Assembly (NCBI GenBank): GCA_020061995.1
Contig: JAGUXE010000291.1
Span: 1-11,304, forward strand
DNA length: 11,304 nucleotides
Source of the DNA: Ignavibacteriales bacterium
GTDB lineage: Bacteria; Bacteroidota; Ignavibacteria; Ignavibacteriales; Ignavibacteriaceae
Reading direction: 5' to 3'
Made by a program: the position numbers and the translations under genes. The notes under the pieces were generated by a model, which ran no database searches, had not been told where the DNA came from, and saw only the letters and a list, made by a program, of their open reading frames with translations. Shown one piece after another: positions 7,952 through 11,304 of this stretch (position 1 is the first letter of the stretch; every line of letters begins with the position of its first letter).

Positions 7952-8080
7952 TTATTTAGTTTCTTTAATAGAGTTCTCTTTAGGAGCGAAGAGAACTCTT
8001 TTGAAACAAAAAACTGTAAGTGAAATAATAATTGTCCAGGCTGAAATCAGAAATACAATTCCTTCAGTGGTAAGTCCCAT
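7952..8080 (-). CDS. 42-residue single-span membrane protein
   Basis: Read on the - strand from ATG at 8080-8078 to TAA at 7954-7952. The protein begins MGLTTEGIVFLISAW, has one hydrophobic segment (residues 8-26, with Trp15) followed by CFKR, and ends in a charged tail (KENSIKETK). This N-out/C-in pattern by the positive-inside rule fits a small inner-membrane protein. It resembles in size and layout the small accessory subunits found beside sodium:solute symporters in Bacteroidota relatives, but that is only a resemblance and no transporter gene adjoins it. Support that it is real: GAAAGGA lies seven bases before the ATG, a TTTG-N19-TATCTTTC promoter lies 15-20 bases further up, and the composition is sharply membrane-like. 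Its stop codon directly abuts that of the convergent phosphofructokinase gene, with no base between. Confidence 0.72.
   Translation of the reverse strand: MGLTTEGIVFLISAWTIIISLTVFCFKRVLFAPKENSIKETK
7970..8003 (+). terminator. intrinsic terminator of the phosphofructokinase transcript, inside the small - strand gene
   Basis: AGAGTTCTCTT (7970-7980) and AAGAGAACTCT (7989-7999) form a perfect 11-bp stem with an 8-base loop, followed by a short T-run (TTTT, 7999-8002). It begins 18 bases after the phosphofructokinase stop. The same bases encode part of the charged C-terminal tail of the convergent small protein, so the segment is under two constraints. Confidence 0.65.
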
Positions 8081-8101
8081 TTGTCAATCCTTTCTATTTT
8101 C

Positions 8102-8132
8102 GAAAGATAGATTAAAGGGGAGAGAAATCAAA
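8102..8132 (-). promoter_or_regulatory. Bacteroidota-type promoter for the small membrane protein gene
   Basis: On the - strand TTTG (8132-8129) is followed after exactly 19 bases by TATCTTTC (8109-8102), seven of eight positions (with two free) in agreement with TAnnTTTG. Transcription would start near 8095, leaving a leader of about 15 bases that contains the ribosome binding site GAAAGGA. It faces away from the + strand promoter at 8178-8208. Confidence 0.55.
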
Positions 8133-8177
8133 ACTTTTGTGAACTGAGGGAAAATAAATAGTTGCTTTAAAATAATA

Positions 8178-8208
8178 TTTGACATTTAATTATTTTTTGT
8201 TAAATTTG
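8178..8208 (+). promoter_or_regulatory. consensus Bacteroidota promoter for the Fn3-repeat protein gene
   Basis: TTTG (8178-8181), a 19-base spacer, then TAAATTTG (8201-8208): an exact match to the Bacteroidota consensus TTTG-N19-TAnnTTTG. Transcription should start near 8214, giving an unusually long leader of about 220 bases before the ATG at 8438. The perfect match suggests strong expression. Confidence 0.75.
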
Positions 8209-8437
8209 CCGTCACAAAGAAAGTAGGGTATGTGGCTACCCTATTTGTTCTTGTAAATCCAAGAAAGAGGCAAAGAATTAATAACATTAATTCTTTAAAG
8301 ATTAAATAAATAATTTAAAATATAACCGTAAGAAGAAACTTTTTCTAAAACTGCTTAAAGTAATTAAGAAGAGTTCACTTCCCTAATGTGATATTTACTA
8401 AGTGGGGTTAGTAAATACAATTAAAAGAGAGGTAAAA
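8209..8437 (+). promoter_or_regulatory. hairpin-rich 5' leader of the Fn3-repeat gene, with strong ribosome binding site
   Basis: No open frame of note occupies this stretch. It holds three perfect hairpins: TAGGGTA/TACCCTA (8224-8230/8237-8243, loop TGTGGC, extendable by three further pairs), an 11-bp stem (8272-8282/8286-8296) with loop AAC, and a 10-bp stem (8392-8401/8408-8417) with loop GTGGGG. A weaker 5-bp hairpin lies at 8354-8368. The last strong hairpin ends eight bases before the Shine-Dalgarno sequence AGAGAGG (8426-8432), itself five bases before the ATG. The GGGG of its loop could pair with TCCC at 8380-8383. I do not recognise a known riboswitch class. mRNA stabilisation or translational control of an abundant surface protein are the simplest readings. 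Confidence 0.55.
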
Positions 8438-11304
8438 ATGCGTTCATTAAAACTTTTTATTTTTGTCCAGTTTGTTTTACTGGCTTATGCTGGAGCAATA
8501 TATGCTCAACCGGTGTTAGTAAGTCCGGCAAATGCGGCTACTAATGTAGTTTTGCCGGTTACATTATCATGGAGTGGTTCAGGACCTTTCGATGTTGAAG
8601 TTCGTGTCGGAATAGCCGGACCTTTGGTCTATTCCCAATATGGAACAGTTTCAACTTCTGTAATCCTATCAAATCCGACACTAACATATAGTACAAATTA
8701 TTATTGGTTTATTACCAATGGTGCCGGAACATCAATTCGTAATTTCACAACTTCAATTGCACCTCCGGCAGTTCCTTCATTGGTATCTCCGGCGGATTTA
8801 GCAACGGGGCAATCTTTAACACCAACCTTATCTTGGGCTGATGGCGGGGGTGGTGCAGTAGAATTCTATCACGTTCAAGTAGCTAGTGATAATCTTTTTT
8901 CAACAATAGTCTTTGAGGATAATGCAGTTCCGGGTGTGAATACTTCATCTGTAGCTTCCGGATTAGCTATTAATACGACTTATTATTGGCGAGTTAAAGC
9001 GGCCAACGTTAGTGGTGCTCAAAATTCAGCTTTTTCAGCTTATCGTGAGTTTACAACACTTAATGGAGTTACATTAACAGGACCGTCAAATGGAGCAACA
9101 GGTTTAGCTCTACCTATTTCGTTTTCATGGAATGGTGCCGGTGGACCCTATTGGATTCAAATTCAAGCAGCAGGCGGAGGTTGGGTAACTTTTGCTTACG
9201 AAGATAATGCTGTTGTTTCTTCTCCTGTGGGTGTAGGGACTCCAGACTTAGCATATAATACCGCTTACGATTGGCGAGTAAGTTCAAATGGTGGAACTAC
9301 TTGGTCTTCAGCTTCATTTACTACACAAGGTCCTCCAAACGCACCAGTACTTAGTACTCCACTAGATGGAGCCATCAATCAACTTATGAATTTAAATCTA
9401 AGTTGGACAGCCGGTGGTGGTGCTTCTGTTGATACTTACGAACTTCAATTAGCTACATCCAATGCATTTGGTGGCAGCATTGTTTATCAAAATGCAGCTA
9501 TACCCGGTGGAACTACAACTTTGGCTGTTGGACCTCTGATTTCTAATACGACCTATTATTGGAGAGTAAGAGCAACTAATAATTTATCAGGAACTTCTGC
9601 ATTCTCTTCAATATTCAGTTTTACAACTTTACAAGTTCCGGGTGTTCCTACATTATTACTACCAACTGATGGTAGCATATATGTTCTCAACCAACCATTT
9701 TTTGTGTGGACTCCAAATACAAATGTTCAAGCTGATTCATTCTTGATTCAAATTACTCCTGATCCTACTTTCTATAATGTTCATTTAAATATTTTTGTAC
9801 CGGCATCCTACGTTTTGGGGCAAGATCAAGGATACCAGCTTACCGACACATTAGCAACAGGTTCACCTTATTATTGGAGAGTTCGAGGATATAATGCCGC
9901 GGGATATGGTCCTTTCGCAGCACCTTTTGATTTCCAGGTTGCAGCTTCAGGTGATTCTATGCCTCCGGTTCCAATTATCTCATATCCTCGTAATGGGGAA
10001 ACCGCTTATTCTTTATCACCCGCTTTAAATTGGTATGTGACTCACTATGCTGTAGGCGTTACATATGAAATAGAATTTAATACCGATGGAATATTCACTG
10101 GTACACCTACGCAAACGGGTATTACAGATTATTTTTATACAGCTCCAGGTTCTCCACTTGCTAATAATACCCAATATTATTACAAGGTAAGAGCAAATCG
10201 TGGTGGAATTTATTCTTTGTGGTCAGATTCAGCAGCTTTTACAACATTGCCTGTTGATGTTCCATTCTTACCTATACAATCTTGGCCAATCGGAAATATA
10301 ACAATATGGTCAAATCCTACACAGCTCAACTGGTATGTTAATGGAAATAGTACAACATTAACCTATGATGTTGAATTTAACACTGATAACAATTTTACCG
10401 GTACACCAACTGTTGGTTTTGATAATATTAACGCGAATAATATTAATATTCCAACTCCGGGTATAGGTATTACTTATTATTGGAGAGTTCGATCATTTAA
10501 CGGAACAATCTATTCAGCTTGGACTGCTACAGAGCAATTCAGAACTGCAGGTTGGTCAGGTTCAGCTACTCCAATCCCTTCAGCTCCTGTGAGTGGTCAT
10601 ACAGTCTATTCAAATGATGTGACTATGAGCTGGTTTATTCGTGGTTACAGTGCTAGTTATACATATAATTTACAATTTAGTACAGATGGAAATTGGGCTA
10701 ATCCATTAACAACAACAACTTATCCTGGATTACTAACCCAAAGTCATACAGAACTAGGATTAACTTTTGGAAGCACTTATTACTGGAGAGTTCAATCAGT
10801 TTCAGGAGCTACCACAAGTGCATGGTCGACAACATCATCATTTACGGTTGTTGGTCCGAACGGATCAAATATTCCAATCCCTTCATGGCCAATCGGTAGT
10901 GCAAGTATTCCTTCGGATACCGTCAAATTGCTTTGGTATTTGAATGGTCCGATTGCCGGATTAGTATTTGACGTTGAACATAATACTTCAGGAATTTTCA
11001 CCGGTACCCCTACTCACCCTGGTTTAACAGCAACTGAAATAGAACTTACTGGACTTACAAATGGTGCAAATTATTTCTGGAGAGTTAGATCAAGGTCATC
11101 AAATGGTGCTTCGACATCAGCATGGTCTGTAACAGCAGATTTTGTTGTCCTTTCAGGAATATTGAGTCCTGTACCAAGAATTGGTGCTCCTGACTATGGT
11201 ATTACTTTAATGACTGTGGATCCTAATTTGTCATGGTATGTTCTTACTGGATCAACCAGTACAAAGTATGAATTAGAATATGCACAGAATGCAAATTTCT
11301 CAAA
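8438..11304 (+). CDS. secreted Fn3-like repeat surface protein, 3' end outside the window
   Basis: The frame is open from ATG 8438 to the window end (955 full codons). Residues 1-23 are a clear signal peptide (basic MRSLK, hydrophobic core, AIYA/QP cleavage). The rest is beta-rich Fn3-like repeats of about 100 residues: 24-108, 109-208, 209-297, 299-399, 400-504, 505-605, 606-705, 706-806, 807-907, then 908 onward cut off. Most have a YYWRV-type strand near their end (TYYWRV, AYDWRV, PYYWRV, NYFWRV) and an LSW or LNW strand near their start. Repeats 1-5 open with SPANAAT/SPADLAT/TPLDGAI-like blocks; repeats 6-10 are a second class with WYVNG-like, FTGTP and, in some, SWPIG motifs. No catalytic domain is seen. 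Such proteins are typically adhesins or cell-surface scaffolds; a T9SS sorting domain is expected downstream but cannot be seen. Function is not assignable. Confidence 0.88.
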   Translation, partial: MRSLKLFIFVQFVLLAYAGAIYAQPVLVSPANAATNVVLPVTLSWSGSGPFDVEVRVGIAGPLVYSQYGTVSTSVILSNPTLTYSTNYYWFITNGAGTSIRNFTTSIAPPAVPSLVSPADLATGQSLTPTLSWADGGGGAVEFYHVQVASDNLFSTIVFEDNAVPGVNTSSVASGLAINTTYYWRVKAANVSGAQNSAFSAYREFTTLNGVTLTGPSNGATGLALPISFSWNGAGGPYWIQIQAAGGGWVTFAYEDNAVVSSPVGVGTPDLAYNTAYDWRVSSNGGTTWSSASFTTQGPPNAPVLSTPLDGAINQLMNLNLSWTAGGGASVDTYELQLATSNAFGGSIVYQNAAIPGGTTTLAVGPLISNTTYYWRVRATNNLSGTSAFSSIFSFTTLQVPGVPTLLLPTDGSIYVLNQPFFVWTPNTNVQADSFLIQITPDPTFYNVHLNIFVPASYVLGQDQGYQLTDTLATGSPYYWRVRGYNAAGYGPFAAPFDFQVAASGDSMPPVPIISYPRNGETAYSLSPALNWYVTHYAVGVTYEIEFNTDGIFTGTPTQTGITDYFYTAPGSPLANNTQYYYKVRANRGGIYSLWSDSAAFTTLPVDVPFLPIQSWPIGNITIWSNPTQLNWYVNGNSTTLTYDVEFNTDNNFTGTPTVGFDNINANNINIPTPGIGITYYWRVRSFNGTIYSAWTATEQFRTAGWSGSATPIPSAPVSGHTVYSNDVTMSWFIRGYSASYTYNLQFSTDGNWANPLTTTTYPGLLTQSHTELGLTFGSTYYWRVQSVSGATTSAWSTTSSFTVVGPNGSNIPIPSWPIGSASIPSDTVKLLWYLNGPIAGLVFDVEHNTSGIFTGTPTHPGLTATEIELTGLTNGANYFWRVRSRSSNGASTSAWSVTADFVVLSGILSPVPRIGAPDYGITLMTVDPNLSWYVLTGSTSTKYELEYAQNANFS

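Noticed and set aside
8209..8437. Known riboswitch in the leader of the repeat-protein gene
   Set aside because: I could not match the conserved cores of any riboswitch class I know; the stems are simple AT-rich hairpins, so no class is claimed.
10792..11001. 69-codon - strand open frame inside the Fn3-repeat gene
   Set aside because: It lies wholly opposite a well-supported repeat-coding frame; its openness is a by-product of that frame's codon use. The same applies to the - strand frames opposite the helicase, GHL10 and phosphofructokinase genes, and to the + strand frame at 1941-2126 inside nhaA.
8438..11304. The regular repeats as a CRISPR array or tandem DNA repeat
   Set aside because: The periodicity is about 300 bases, diverged at DNA level and in frame throughout; it reflects protein domains, not a non-coding array.

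Overview
The window looks like chromosomal DNA of an AT-rich member of the Bacteroidota/Chlorobiota group, most likely an Ignavibacteria-type bacterium. Three things point there. A secreted enzyme ends in a Por/type IX secretion (T9SS) sorting domain with an FPNPFNNS start. Three promoters fit the Bacteroidota consensus TTTG-N19-TAnnTTTG. There is a large secreted protein built of Fn3-like repeats. The lineage is an inference from these signs, not from a marker gene.

Layout, left to right. Positions 1-729 (+) hold the 3' part of an acyl-ACP thioesterase gene that begins before the window. Positions 730-990 hold no gene but carry a GC-rich palindrome and a second inverted repeat. Positions 991-2331 (+) encode an NhaA Na+/H+ antiporter with an enlarged loop, followed by a hairpin. 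A Bacteroidota-type promoter at 2435-2465 precedes three closely spaced + strand genes: a UvrD/PcrA helicase (2489-4672), a secreted GHL10-type glycoside hydrolase-like protein with a T9SS signal (4678-6540), and a phosphofructokinase with the residues of the pyrophosphate-dependent type (6566-7951). Gaps of 5 and 25 bases make one transcript plausible, although the three functions are unrelated.

Directly abutting the phosphofructokinase stop codon, on the - strand, is a 42-residue single-span membrane protein gene (7952-8080) with its own ribosome binding site and a good promoter. The phosphofructokinase terminator hairpin lies inside this small gene. A divergent + strand promoter (8178-8208) then drives a gene with a hairpin-rich leader of about 220 bases and a strong ribosome binding site. 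That gene encodes a secreted Fn3-like repeat protein (8438 to beyond 11304) with nine complete repeats and the start of a tenth; its end is outside the window.

Most genes are housekeeping or cell-surface functions. I see no tRNA, rRNA, CRISPR array, insertion sequence, phage gene or recognisable defence system. The items most worth a second look are the overlooked 42-residue gene with its overlapping terminator, the structured leader of the repeat-protein gene, and the two-class repeat architecture of that protein.
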